Shown piece after piece: positions 10,704 through 23,330 of a DNA stretch of 64,000 bases. Origin of the DNA: Cordia subcordata (lineage: Eukaryota > Streptophyta > Magnoliopsida > Boraginales > Cordiaceae); assembly GCA_028554755.1 (NCBI GenBank), contig JAPTOF010000006.1, positions 2,412,501 to 2,476,500 on the forward strand, read 5' to 3'. The first letter of the stretch is position 1. Each line of letters starts with the position of its first letter. A program made the position numbers and the translations under genes. A model generated the notes under the pieces. The model worked only from the letters and a program-made list of their open reading frames with translations, searched no databases and was not told the origin of the DNA.

Positions 10704-13700
10704 TCACTGCAAAATCTCAATGCTGCCAATGCCGAAGGGCAGTTGTAGCTGAATTATCCTCTTCTTGACCTCCTAAGCAACTATGACAAACTATACTAAA
10801 CCCATAACATTTTGTCTGGGAAGGGAAAGGGGGATGGATACAACTGAATGGATATAGAACCCATCTTATATTTATATCTCATATAACAATTAGCTTACCA
10901 TTATCTCTTAATTGACTACAATATCCCAACTGTGCAAATGCATACAAGTAGCCGACTAGGTTTTCCAAGAACGACACCGACATATTACATTGATAATCTG
11001 AAAGATGAAAATCAGTCTCGAATAAATGAAAACTGATGACCTCAACGAAATATAAATTGAATAATTGACTGCTGCAGCTAACTGATTCACCAACTAATTT
11101 GTACTACAAAAAGCAACAGAACCAGCAAATAGGGAGAAGTGCAAGAGAGAGCAAGGAGTGAGAGACCGAGTGATAGTAGTAGCTCATGCCCATGAAGGTT
11201 TAGCCTTAGCCTCTTTTGCTACGTCATCCTTGATCCACTTCTGGATCCGTTTCACAACAAAGAAATACTGTCAACAAAAAACAATGAGAACGAGAATGAG
11301 ATAGTGATAAAATTTAAAATGAAATCACAAGAGCATAGAGTCGTAGACCAAACTTCTGAACAAAAGACTTACCTGGAATGCCAAAATGAAAGGAATCAAC
11401 ATTTTTCCCCTATCATTTGGGTTTGGCCCCTCAATCAATTTCTTGTCAACCAAAATACCCTTGCTTCCATTCAAAACAACCTCTGTGATGGTTTTGACTA
11501 GATCAGGTATCCAAGCCATCCCATTTGGAAGAAGCTATGTCACGTTGAGTCATCTCAATTATCCAACAAATATATGAAAAAATCAATTATGACCAAGCAT
11601 GAAAAAAGTTACCATGTCAAGGTATTAATAAGGAGCAAACCCACCTTTTCATCAAATTCATTCTTGTTACATCTTCCACTGTTCTCAACTAAAACAACAG
11701 GAGTTGAAGAACCCTACAAGCTCAATAGAAGAACAGGTTAGAAACTTTTAAGAATTGACGACCTTAAATAATTAAGCAATCATCAATATTTATCTTATAG
11801 TGGTAGTCCATTAAGAAAAGGTGAAAATAAACTTAAGTCTAATATCTTTAGCAGGCAGCAAGAGTCCAAAGGTCTACTAATTAAGCTTTATTGATGTCCT
11901 CATTCAAACCAAAGACTACATCTTTAGCAGGCAACAAACTGATGAATGCTTTTCCAAAGGACAGGGAGAGATCCATATACTTGAACAATAACCTTTCTTT
12001 CTTGCTAAAAGTTTCCCTGAGAGATTTCAATGTCTCTGCAAAATATAGGCAGGAATCTTAATGTTTTCCTAAAATAACACCTTCTATGTTATCTGGCAGA
12101 GATTCTACTAAAAAGAATGAGTCTAACTGATCAATAAGTCCTCCAACTCTCTATGGTTAGGCTTTAAAGATACAAAATAGGAACAATAGGAAGGAAAATA
12201 TACCAGAACATCCTGTTTTTTCATACGAGCCCCCGTACGCACCACTTTCAGGAGAGCATCTGATCTTCTGGAGATGAAGTCATCGTAACTCAACCCATCC
12301 GGAGGTGAGAGCTGAGCATGTGTTAGGACAACCAGTCCTCTACGCCATATTTCTTTACCAAAACTATCAGTTATTGCTTTAACAACTTGTCTATCCAAAT
12401 TATCCACTCTATATTGGTCCAGTCGATCCACATACAGCAAGACATCAATTGTCTTGCTCAGAAGGTTACTATTCAGGAAACTGCAGAGAAAAGTAATTGA
12501 GATGAGCAATCATCTAAATTGTATGAAATAAGATACTGTAGTTTCACTTGATGTTATTGAAAATTCTCAAGTCACTAAATAAACCTTTTTATTATCTCAA
12601 TTGCCTGGTCATTGACATAACCTCCTTCAACAATGCCCGGGGTGTCAATGATATTCAAGGTGAATCCAGCCCGTGAACGTGAAACCATCACAGGCCTGGG
12701 TGTTTCCGACTGACATATCATGAGAAATATTTTATTAAGAGAGAGAGAGAGAGAGAGGAACCAGGTCAAAATGCTACTCGGATCATTTAAGGTAATGAGC
12801 AGCACGTACCTGGAAAGCACTAACGGTGACTACTCTTTCCCCTACAAGCGAATTCACGGTGGAAGATTTGCCAACACCACCTTTCCCCATCACGAGGATC
12901 GTCAATGTATCCACATTCTGCATGAATCATTTGTTAACAGCATGGATTACTTAGCTAAAGTCAAAGTGAATCTCTCAAAACTCTCTATTCCAATAAAACT
13001 GAAAACAACAGTATTACATAATGTAGTTGATTAATAGAGCTTAATTCCTCTGTTTCTGTCATAAAATTAACATTCTTTTGCTTGATTTGGGCTGCAATCC
13101 AATGGGGTTCAAGAAAAACCCAAGTTAATTAAAGTAGAAGAGAAAATCGAACCTCTTGCTTTAACGTTCCCAACAATTCGTGCAATTTGGTTTGGGTGGC
13201 AGCAGGAAACTGCCGAATCCCAGTCCATTCCCTTACGGCCATTTGATTTATCTGCCGCACATCACAAACACACACATTCAAATTATATTCATTAAAAACC
13301 GCAACCCAAAAAAAATAATAATAATAACTAAAAAGCAGATAAGTTAAAATTAGAAGCTTTTGAATAAAGATATTACAGTGGAATTTATACGAACTTGAAC
13401 CCCCAAAAAAAAAAATGTGAATAGTGGGGAAGTTAAATTAAATTAAAAATTCAAGACGAACCCAGGAACCCCAAAAGCCTTGTCAGCGTAATGAAAAAAG
13501 AAGGAAGATAAATGAGCAGAATTTAGCTCAAAAACGAAAAGTTAAAATTACCCACGAGAAGGAAAACAAAGAAAGAGTGAAAAGCTTGGATAATTTTCGA
13601 GGTTGACTTACCAATTTGTAGGTGTCTCTCTGACTTTCTCCCGGTAAAATCCTGAAAGAGTAGAAAGGGTTTAAGAGGAGGAAGGCCTTATCGGCTTGCA

Positions 13701-13760
13701 ATTTTTGGTTTTGTCAGTGTCTACTACTCCGTACCATGCCTCTTTTATCGCTTGTTCCCT
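10704..13760. repeat. segmental duplication, unit B
   Basis: The partner of unit A, in direct orientation. It holds Toc34 copy B with the same exon-intron structure and the same 5'UTR intron. The main difference is a longer intron 4 (11714-12203). Ends are approximate. Confidence 0.8.
11184..13242 (-). CDS. TOC34: Toc34/Toc33 chloroplast import receptor GTPase, copy B
   Basis: Seven coding exons: 13242-13153, 12917-12810, 12709-12585, 12480-12204, 11713-11645, 11534-11373 and 11267-11184. They encode 304 aa, all in phase. All GTPase motifs of copy A are retained (GKGGVGKSS, DTPG, THAQ), as are the tail anchor and the KPSWA end. By hand alignment the two proteins differ by about 27 substitutions and a two-residue insertion (AK) near the C-terminus. 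Differences concentrate in the first exon and around the end of exon 4 (RTGARMKKQDVL against RSGAGFRKQDIK). A 5'UTR intron is predicted at 13611-13252. There is no sign of decay, so both copies are probably functional. Confidence 0.95.
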
Positions 13761-14110
13761 CGTGAGTTTGCGACAAGGACCCTGATGTAATTTTCAATTG
13801 CCAAGGGCCCAGGGGGCTGTTTTATTTGGGCAGTTGGGCTAATATTAATTTCTCCCCCAATTGATTTTTTTTTTAATTATTAGTGCATTTTTTTTTTCTG
13901 CAACAAGAGAATTTTAGATGGTAAAACTTGATACCAACTAACAAACCTTTGGCACGAGTTTCTTACATTGAGTACCAAGTAAATTGAGGGTATTCATGCA
14001 AAATAAAGAACTGAAATTAAATCCTAATTATGAGCTGCATTCGGTTTCAACTCTTTGTGCTAAGATATATTTGAGAGACAGTAATTATTATTGCATTGCT
14101 CCTTTATTGC

Positions 14111-14151
<41 letters not shown>

Positions 14152-14542
14152 TTTGATGAATTGTCTACTTAGCCTTCAAATTATGTTTCAGAACTTTAAT
14201 ATAGTCTTTATAATTTTTATTTGGTGCAATTAGGTTATTGTGTATTTTTAAACCTGCGTAGGTCGTTCTCTCGCACTGATTAACATGTGTGATTAGCAAT
14301 GGTTCGATGATCGTGGTAATTTTATCCTTTGTTTTTGCTATTATATGGTTTTTAATTTCTTTAATTTTGGACTTTGGTCAGCCTTCCCAAATATAGGTGC
14401 ACCCGCCCGAGTTTGTTTGGGCTTGGCCCTTGAAATTGGTAGCCTGGTCTTCCATCGCTTGGCACTTCCTTTTGCTCTTATTTTTTTGCCTTTTTCCTTT
14501 CTCTTTTTTAGGCCAAGAGGCGCATTATTATCTTCTACATGT

Positions 14543-14774
14543 ACTCGTTTGGATTGGTTTTTTTTAAAAGTCTTTTTTTAACAACTTTTAAAAAATATTT
14601 TTTTTAAAAGTAAAAATTTTAGCTTCTAAAAAAAGTTGTATTTGAACTTTTTTTAGAGTTTCAGCTTTTTTGAAAGTCAAATCAAATAATTATTGCAAAT
14701 TTAATGTAACTTTTTCAAAGAAAAAAGTGCATTTTCCTTAAAAAAAAAAAAAAAAAACTAATCCAAATAGACCC
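14543..14774. mobile_element. MITE family 1 copy
   Basis: Terminal inverted repeats ACTCGTTTGGATTGGTTTTT and AAACTAATCCAAATAGACC bracket about 230 bp of A/T-run sequence containing AAAGTAAAAATTTTAGCTTC and TTTCAGCTTTTTTGAAAGTC. The 47.2-kb copy shares these. Confidence 0.7.
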
Positions 14775-15526
14775 ATTTACTATTTGTGGTGCGAGGCCCT
14801 TACTCTGCACACCATTTTCTACAATTTATTTTGTCTACATGGATAGCAAATTTTAGACCATTGATCGATGGTCATCGTTATTGCTACATGAATCGTAAGG
14901 CTGCGATTAGGACGTACATAAAATATAAAATAAAAATATTAATACAATTTAAAATATAAAATAAAAATAAAAATTATTATTATAACCAGAAAAATAATAA
15001 CAATACTCATATATTACTTTATTAATCAAATAAAATAATATTATTACTAAATTCAATTAAAAATATTAACATTAATTAAATTAAATTAAAATATAACAAT
15101 GATTCAAACAAAAGAAAAAGAGAAAAGTAGCAAGACAAAAAAGAAATAAACTGAAGAAAATACAACTTTAAAAAGAAAAAGAAAAAAAAAAAAGAAATAA
15201 CTTAAAGTATTTGAACCTATCTCAATTCAATATCAATATAAACCGAAACACTTCAATTCATTCTTGAAACTTTTTGTTTTCACCATAGTACGCCATAGAC
15301 AAGCCCACAGACATACTCCAGTCTTGCACACCATTTTCGTCTCTCTCACACTCTTTGTTCTTAGCATGTACTAACGTCTTCCATTTTTTATTTTCTTTAC
15401 CTGTAAAGTAGAATCAATACTAAATGCCTCTAATTTTTTTTGGCCCCTTTTAGGTAAAAAGTTGTTGAATCTAATTTTCTTTTCTTATCCCTTTTAGTAA
15501 AAAATTGTTGATCCCGTAGATAAAAA

Positions 15527-15676
15527 ATGGACAATCCAAACCCAGCCGTGAATCAAGTGCCGGAAGTACATTCTCTACCAGATTCTCTGCTGGATGGGTT
15601 TGTCAACGGCTCGTCCGCTGACCCATCCGTGCCAAAAAATAAAAACCGGAGCCAAGCGTTACTAACTCGGTTTTAG
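15527..15676 (+). CDS. small ORF of 49 aa, possible gene fragment
   Basis: An ATG frame begins MDNPNPAVNQVPEVHSLPDS, continues LLDGFVNGSSADPSVPKNKN and ends RSQALLTRF. The codon use and the acidic 'SLPDSLLDGFV' segment look more protein-like than the surrounding A+T-rich DNA, but I cannot place it. No splice continuation is obvious. It could be a stranded first exon or a short functional ORF. Confidence 0.25.
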   Translation: MDNPNPAVNQVPEVHSLPDSLLDGFVNGSSADPSVPKNKNRSQALLTRF

Positions 15677-16638
15677 TAGATGAGTATAAAATATAATATA
15701 ATAATATATTATATATATTATCCTCCATGTTTTCTTCACTTTTTTGGACCCACGCGTCGTTCCAATTTCTAACCGTCCTATGTACGCCGTCGATTTTTAA
15801 CTGCCCTATGTACACTGATTTTGAACGATACCGGTTCATGTCCTTATATATAACCGGTCATGATTCTTCACTCTCTTATACGTCGAATACACTTTCCTTA
15901 CCTTCCCAATATATTCCATATTCTATATTATATCTATGGATGCATATTAGGTACATCATTGCGTCGCTTATGTGCCTATTATGTTGATTTATTGTGATTT
16001 CAGGATATCTTGTATCTCTTTTTCATCAGCTAGCATATGGAATCTGCAGTTTTTTGTCATCATTGTTACCTATTTGTAACTTCTTGGATATATATTATAT
16101 TTTCCTACATTTAATTATGAATTTTTTTATCTGAGTCCTACATATCAGCATATAACTGTCTCATACCATCATGACATTTTAAGAAGATCCAAAATGTTCA
16201 AACCAACATAAAAACAAGACTATCTATAAGCCTTGTCAAGTTTATTCATGCTCGTTTAGCAGTAAAAGAATAAAATATTAATGTTAAGCCACATAGTGAA
16301 ACTTCACATAGATATTTAAGGGGGTTGAAACTAGACAAACAGATATTCTGTTCAAGTAGTTACAAATGATTGTCCTTTTTTATCCAGAAGAAATGCCTAA
16401 AACTTCATACATTTGCTACACAAAATATTTCAACTTTGCAGTGTATAAATTGGGGAGTCAAATGGTAGACTACAATTTACTTTGTAATAATAAGATAAGC
16501 ATAATTATATCTGCCTCAAAATACCCCTATATGACATTTTGAGGAGAACAGAAAATAAAGAAAAAGGAAGAATTTGTACCAAAACAAGTTGTCCTATCAC
16601 TAATAGATGCTATATCCCAATCCCAAGATTTAGGCTCG

Positions 16639-19600
16639 CTATCGGAACTTTGTCTCGTTCTGTTTGCCGCCTTTGAAAGCTGAAAGGGAGAAAAAAGACC
16701 TTGATGCTGCGAAATAAACACAGGAATCAGATCTATGCAAAATAAGGGGATGAAAAAAGCTCTCTAGTTAAGCTTAAAGTGTGAGGGTTAAACTAAAGTA
16801 GAAGGAAAGAACTAAAGCCTTGACAACAACGCTAACCTTTGGTTGTGGTCCCAGAAGACAAAGTCTGAGCAGTAAATTTGCTTGTATTTGCTTGAGCTGA
16901 AAGAGAACATTCATTATTACCATCAGAATGATAAACCAGGCCATGCAATTGCTTCAACAATGAATCATAACACAATATCTATAGAGATGTCGTAAGTACA
17001 TAAATACAGGCCTTTTTTCTTTTAATTATTCACTTCATTGATTTTTTATTTTTCTCAGATGTCCCTAAAAATTTAGGTTGTGCTGATGCTTTCGGTTTAG
17101 CTATTCAAGATATATTGGCATTTGGCATCCTGTACTAAATCCTCGTATCACAGATTAGCCCAATTGAACTTAACAGTAGTGTGGGGCAGCAGTTAAAATG
17201 TTAACCATAGGAAACTAATATTTACCAGAGAGTTCATGAGCAGAAGGATTCTCCTCATAGGTTTCACAAGATGAATTCTTCTGATGCCCATCATTCTGTG
17301 CACGAAGTGTAGCTTTCTTCAGTAGATTTTCAGCATTTTTCTTGTGCACAGCTTTAGATTCCTCCCCATCATCCTCTCCCTCAGAAAAAACAGATGGGCT
17401 AGACCAACCAGTTGAATTTGCATCAGTCTTACTTTTTCGAGCGAACTTCAATAGTCTTTTCAATCCCTTGGGTGCATCCTTTTGGTAGATCATGGAAGGA
17501 GGCTCCTCAGCATTTCCCCACTCAATAACTTCAGGTTCACTGTTCTCCTCAAGCAGCATTTGGGATAGGGAATGACGAACACGTGGACTTGCCATCTTCA
17601 CTGGTGCAAAATTGGTAGGAGATTCAATTTGTGGAGTGCTATCATTACATAAAACCGCCTGATGCTCTTGCTCTTCTATTTCTACCCAAGCCGCTGGAGA
17701 GATAAGCATTTCCTCTTCAGCCTCAGATTTTGATAAAGAATCTGCCATATTCTGAGAGCTATCATCAATGCTAGGAACAACTTCAGCAGGGATTACTGTG
17801 TCTCCACATACTTGTGGACTATCTACTTCAGTTGCTACATTTGTGTCATCAAGAACTTTCACCGCTTCAACATCCCTCTCCGGCTTCTCAATGAAAGCAT
17901 CAGATGAGTTCAGAACCGTCTCATTCTCCCTAGCTGGGGTGAGGTCCCTAGACTTCCTCAAGGATTCCTCAGGTCGAGCTGAAGATTTAGTCTTTATAGT
18001 TGGACTAACACCAGAGCCCTTGCGGAGAAATGGCTTTGACTCCAGAGGAACCACACTGCTCTTCTTGGTTACCTTGCCGTGGAAACTAGGCTTTTCTGAG
18101 GAAGCATCCCCTGCAGAACCTGTCTGAAATTTGCTTTTTGTTGTTTTCGCAGTTCTTGCTACTGTTTGCTGTTTTTTCTGACTAATACTTTTAGTACTCT
18201 TTGTAACATCACCTGATGATGCTTTCAGAGGCTTTGACCGCAATTGTGATCCTTCCACTTTGGGGCTCAACCGAGGAGCCGACACTGCTGGCTGTGATCG
18301 TTGACGAGTAGTTGTAGACCCAGCAGAAGTCATCCCACCAGATGTTATAGCTGCAGATGCACCTGTACCTCTAGGTGATGGGGTTGATGGCCATGATTTG
18401 CGTGTAACAGGTAAAGAAGATGCTTTCTGTGAGCTTCTTGTTACAGCCGAAGGTTTAGTGGTTTCCTTCTTGGAGTTTGCAGATTGTGCTTCCTTCTTGG
18501 AGGTTGAGGATTGAGTTACCTTTTTGGCGGTCAGAGATTGAGATGCACTCTTAAGTGGTTTCTGGGGTTTCTTCACATTCTGTCTTCCACCAATACCATT
18601 TGAAACTTTAGAAGCCATTGCTGCTTTGCTTTCACCAATAATTTGTTGCATGGCTCTAACATGTTTTTCTTTCTCTGCTCGCTTTCCAGTCATTTCTCCT
18701 CGATGTTGCTCTTCCCTTTTCTCTTTGTAGTGATCATAGAAACTGCCTCTTCTTCCAGTTGGAAAGTTAAGACTTTTACTGACATCAGGCACTGTGCCCC
18801 TATTTTTAACAGGCTTGGTTTCCATCATTTTCATTAGCAATTGGTTTAATTCTGCTTCCTTTTGTCGACTCCATTCAGCTGCGGCACTTAATTTTTCACT
18901 GACTTCTGCTGTTTCTGGTGGGGAAGCATCTTCTTGGATGCCTATAGGACCAGATTCACTTTCTCTACATGCGCTCAATTGAACTTTCACTTCTGAAAGC
19001 TCAGTAGGATGACCATTAGAAGCAAGGTTAGACTCTACATTTGCTTCTGGTGATTCCGTCCCTACTTCTCCCACTTCCACATTACTACCACCTGCCAGAA
19101 CAGATTTATCAGAAGCAACATCTGAAGGACATCTAGTTGAACTTTCACCCATCCCTGCACTCCATCTTCTCAAGACAGATTTCTTTGCACTAACAGAGGC
19201 ATTTAACAATGATCTAGCCTTCTGAATATCAACAATTTGTTCTTTCTGTTTGCTTTCGAAAAGGCTAATAGCATCTTGTACGCTCATTCTCTTTACATTG
19301 CTATCAGATTTCCTTGATGGTTCTTCAGATCCTTCCTCATCAGTGCTTTCTGGACCTGCATCTTTCTGAAAAACTATTTTTTCCCTTGCAGGGAAATGAC
19401 TAAGGCTCTTAATAGTCAATGGAGTGGACCTCCGGGGTCCAGAACGCCCAATCTGAACCCTGCGCATTGGAGATGCTGACCTTCTTGGTGAAGCAGACCT
19501 CATAAGTGTTCGACTTCTTTCCACTGACGGCTGATCATCCTCACTTGAGCAAGAGGATTCCTCACTTTCTGAGGAGCTTTGTCTCTCAACTTGAGCAGCT

Positions 19601-21580
19601 TTTGCAGGGGAGACACCATATTTGACTGGTGTCTCCAAGTTTGATGGTATTGAAACGTTATTGTCCTTGTTTATCAAGCCAGATCTCTGGTCTCCTGAAT
19701 CATTCCTAGAAAGAGACTGCTCATCGCTTAAAAAATCAGCAGTCAGGTTCTCTAGATTTTCCATAATTGTCAGCAAAGTCTTTCTGGAATACATTACAGC
19801 ATATTAGTACACAAAATGAAAGTTTTTATACATAAATTAAAATTTGTTATCAGAGACAAAAAGAGTTTATGTTCATTAATTTTCTCAGAAGCAAGAAATA
19901 TTAGATCAGAAAACTGCCTGCTGACGGATTGAGTACCTCAGGACTGTGGCTTCAAAATAATAAGAAAATTTTTCTAGATTAATGATTTCCTCTGGCGAGC
20001 ATGTGGCCCCAGCAGCTTTGTCAAGAGCAGAAGCCAGTTCCCCTCTTAATGCAGTGAGCCTCAAGTCCATAGCCCGCAGCAACTCATTCCTGGCAACAAT
20101 CAGTTTAAGAATTACTGCAGACGCTATCTGTACCAATTATCACATTAAAAATTGGGAAGTGTCAGAGCAACATACTTGGAACTATCAGAGGAAACATTAT
20201 CATCTTCAGCCTGTCAAGACCACAGCCCGCATTGGATGATTACGACTAGTGCAGAAATTTTTTGGATAGGATTTAAAAGTTAACAAAAAACTAAAGAAAA
20301 CAAACTTACTTTTGCCATAGATGCTGCACCATTTGGGTAGCTGCTTTCTGTTAGAAATAATGCAAGGAATATTAATTCCTGCTCTAACCAGGTACCATCT
20401 TACAGATTCAGTAGCAATTTCTACATAATATGAAGAGGCTATCGGCTGTTGGTAATTGAAACAGGTTACACCTAGATAGGTTTAGAATTTGTACTTTTTC
20501 CACATTCTCTTGTAATAGGTATGGCATCTTGATATTAAAGGTCTCTAGCAAGGAAGCACGTAACAAGTCACCTCCTTCCAGAAACTAAAAATCAATAAGC
20601 CAATGTGGTGCTACAGACATGAAGAACTATCTTAAGATTTTAAGATAAATGATTTCTGATTTTTCCATTACTATTGTTTTCTAGTAACTGTTAGCCCCTT
20701 CCTGTGTGTTGCTTTACAATAAGATCATGCTAAACGTCACAGTTATGTAAGCTAAAGCAACCGACAATGATCAGTAACAACTTGTCAAAAGTTAAAATAT
20801 TTTTAAAAATAAATGTTCTCCATTTGGATTAAGGGTTCAGAAAGCTTATGTTTGCAGACACAAACTAAGATCAATTAGTGTCGCTTTCTTTTGTGATGTA
20901 TTCCATTCTAAGACCAAATCTCCAAGCTTGTTGATGTTACAATATGGATTCTTCGACAAGAGCCTAACATATCAACATATGATATAATGATAAGCACTAA
21001 GGCGGACTTCACAGTGATTTGCGATGTATTTAACGCAATAATTAAAAGGAATGTGCTATAATCTGTTAGTGGAACTGTAAAGCTATAGAACATTGTAATC
21101 TAATCACACTAACCGGTTTCCCCAGCCTGCCGATGAGTATGAGGACCCTGAGAGAATAAAAATGTTACCTTCTGTCTCACATAAGTTTGAGTATTTAACT
21201 TAAGGAATCAAACAAGAACAGTAATACCTTTTTATATAAGGAAAGGTGAAATTTCCGGGCTTCTTCTAGCTGAGAAATCTCATTTACTACAGCATTAGTA
21301 GTATCCACAATGTTTGATGAACCAATAATGTGGAGAAATCTGGGAAAGAAAGAGATTAGAATAGAGGAAGGGAGCAAATCTACAATTTAACATTGGCACA
21401 TGCATAATTCCAAAAACTAATATGTGCTGATACAAACCTCAGTAAAGTAGACTTGGTGAACCACTTGGTGTGACTAAGATTCTCAGGTGGTTCAAGTTTG
21501 AAATTAGCTTTGCCTCTGTCTGAGTTCGGAGTTTTAACTTTGTCTGAGTGCTGCAACAATTGCGTAAGAGGTCCAGACAT
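16639..21580 (-). CDS. CIP7-like (COP1-interacting protein 7-related) protein
   Basis: Nine coding exons: 21580-21438, 21339-21228, 21147-21114, 20347-20310, 20210-20176, 20089-19937, 19783-17226, 16896-16837 and 16706-16639. They encode 1,066 aa from the ATG at 21580. The N-terminal part matches the family (TKWFTKSTLLRFLHIIGSSN, then EISQLEEARKFHLSLYKK), followed by NELLRAMDLRLTALRGELAS. The long exon encodes a low-complexity Ser/Lys-rich region with SSSESEESSCSSEDD, RRWSAGMGESS and a coiled AAEWSRQKEAELNQLLMKMM segment. The end is the family tail SRSFFSLSAFKGGKQNETKF. CIP7 is a nuclear positive regulator of light-responsive genes; many relatives are uncharacterised. The coding exon that normally supplies 'LDYALFQLTPTRTRCDLV' was not found. 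The splice acceptor at 21603 would join it, but the first usable ATG lies seven codons into that exon. Confidence 0.85.
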
Positions 21581-21602
21581 CACAGTTTCTTTCCTATCAC
21601 CA

Positions 21603-23094
21603 CTGCATACACATGCCTCATACCTACATACAAAACTTACAGTGCATAAAAATCTCTTGATTTTGTCCCATTAAATAACTATAAATCTACAGAATAGGTT
21701 ATGAAATTTGTGCAGCATATTTTGCCAGAGACAAATGAGTTCAGATTTGTAAAACACTTGAAATAGTATTGGAAGAAACTAGATGTGTCTTCTTGAAGAG
21801 ATCCTAAACAATGATAATTATATGACTTCAAAAGATTCAGCCATATAATTAAACAAGACAGAAAAGTATTAGATATATAATCAGCTCAGACACGCTTCAG
21901 ATTTATCTTCTACCATTTGTCAAATTTATGAATACCGGATGAATTATAAACTTTTCCAATTAATGCTAATGGAGTAGAATCATCACTAATCAATCTGGGT
22001 GATTTCACTTGCTAAATTAAATTGCTTCCAGCTTGACCATTGCTACATGAAATGCTTATAGCGTACAAGGTGAAGCATTAAATTAAGCTTAACTCACGCA
22101 TCCATTTGGATACATTATGTAACCAAACCTGTTTTGGCTTGGAAAAATCTGAAACTCAATGTAGTCAAGTGTGGCATTTGTATCCATTCCTCCAGCAATC
22201 TTTATTAGTCTATATCAAACCCACAAGAACCTGAGACAAACGAAAACCAAACTCAACAACATAAGTCCCATCCTATATCACTATGAACTTGACCTCCAGA
22301 TGCGTAATTAAACTGAAACTAACCTGCAATTCTCTAACTGTTTATCCCTGCACATTCACAGTCCACCGTGTTCAAGATAACCTGGTCCAGTTGACCTCTA
22401 TTAAAATCCCATTAACCGAAAGCCAACCCGAAAGCAGAGAAATGCAATTACAGTTTAATTCATAACATTCACACCCGCACGAACAGATATATTAACAATT
22501 TGAGACTACTTTACAGCAAGTAAAAGCACAAAAGGACTTGCATAGTGACGCATAATTTGACTTGAATTTCAAAATTACTAATTTTGATGCTTCAATAATT
22601 ACAAATCCAAAAGATTTTTGAAAAAGATTCATACAAAAATGGCTTAACCTCCACTAATTACCACACAGATACGAAAATATACACACCAATCCGATTACTT
22701 AACCACATAGTCATATATACAATAAAATTACTAACCAACACACGGGCACATACATATACATATATATACATATACATATGTATGTGTATGTGTATATTTC
22801 AATTACTTGTTAAATAAATAAACTAAATCTAAATCTTTGGCAGATAAATATAAAGAAACAGTATGCGTATCCATGAATGCTCAGATCTAGCCTAAGCAAT
22901 AAGCAGAAATGCTGAGTCGCCGACAGGCAGATAAATCAGCAACTAAAAGTAGAGTCTGAAATCAACATTTTGAAGTCCAAACGCACAATAAACATCAATG
23001 CATGTAAAAGCTTACAATCAAATAATAACATACTAAAGCATTGTTGATAGAAAAAGAACATGAAAATTTAACGAAGAAAAATGAGGAAACTTAC
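21603..23094 (-). other. long 5'UTR intron of the CIP7-like gene
   Basis: The interval runs from a donor (TTTTA|GTAAGT) at 23094 to an acceptor (TATGCAG) ending at 21603. I searched the minus strand for an exon encoding the LTPTRTRC-like family start and found none. It contains a palindromic CATA/TATG tract at about 22741-22797. Confidence 0.55.
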
Positions 23095-23330
23095 TAAAAC
23101 TCAAGCAAGCTTTACTGAGAGAGATCTCAAATTGGAGCAGAAATGGCAGAACAGTTTGAAGTTGTATTTCGACTACTGACAAGAGTGAGTGTGTGTGTGT
23201 GGGTTGTGAGAATGGAGTGGAAGGGGGAGAGAAATGTAGAGACAGAAAGAGAAGATAAAAAGGTAAAGCAAAGCAGAAGAGTGTGTGTGTGTGTGAGAGA
23301 GAGAGAGAGAAGGTTGGTTTGATTTTGATT
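23095..23330 (-). promoter_or_regulatory. probable 5'UTR exon of the CIP7-like gene
   Basis: Transcribed-strand CT- and CA-rich leader with (CT)n and (CA)n tracts, ending at a good GTAAGT donor at 23094. It has no ATG in a useful frame. Such pyrimidine-rich leaders are common in plant 5'UTRs. The boundaries are an inference. Confidence 0.5.

Larger units (their letters stand above)
13761..16638. other. intergenic region, A+T-rich
   Basis: It holds a (TA)n tract at about 14112-14143, a MITE at 14543-14774, poly-A/T runs, and one 49-codon ATG frame at 15527-15676. No other gene is supported. Confidence 0.55.

Noticed and set aside
17768..18127. Plus-strand ORF opposite the CIP7-like gene
   Set aside because: It is the antisense shadow of the long Ser/Lys-rich exon.
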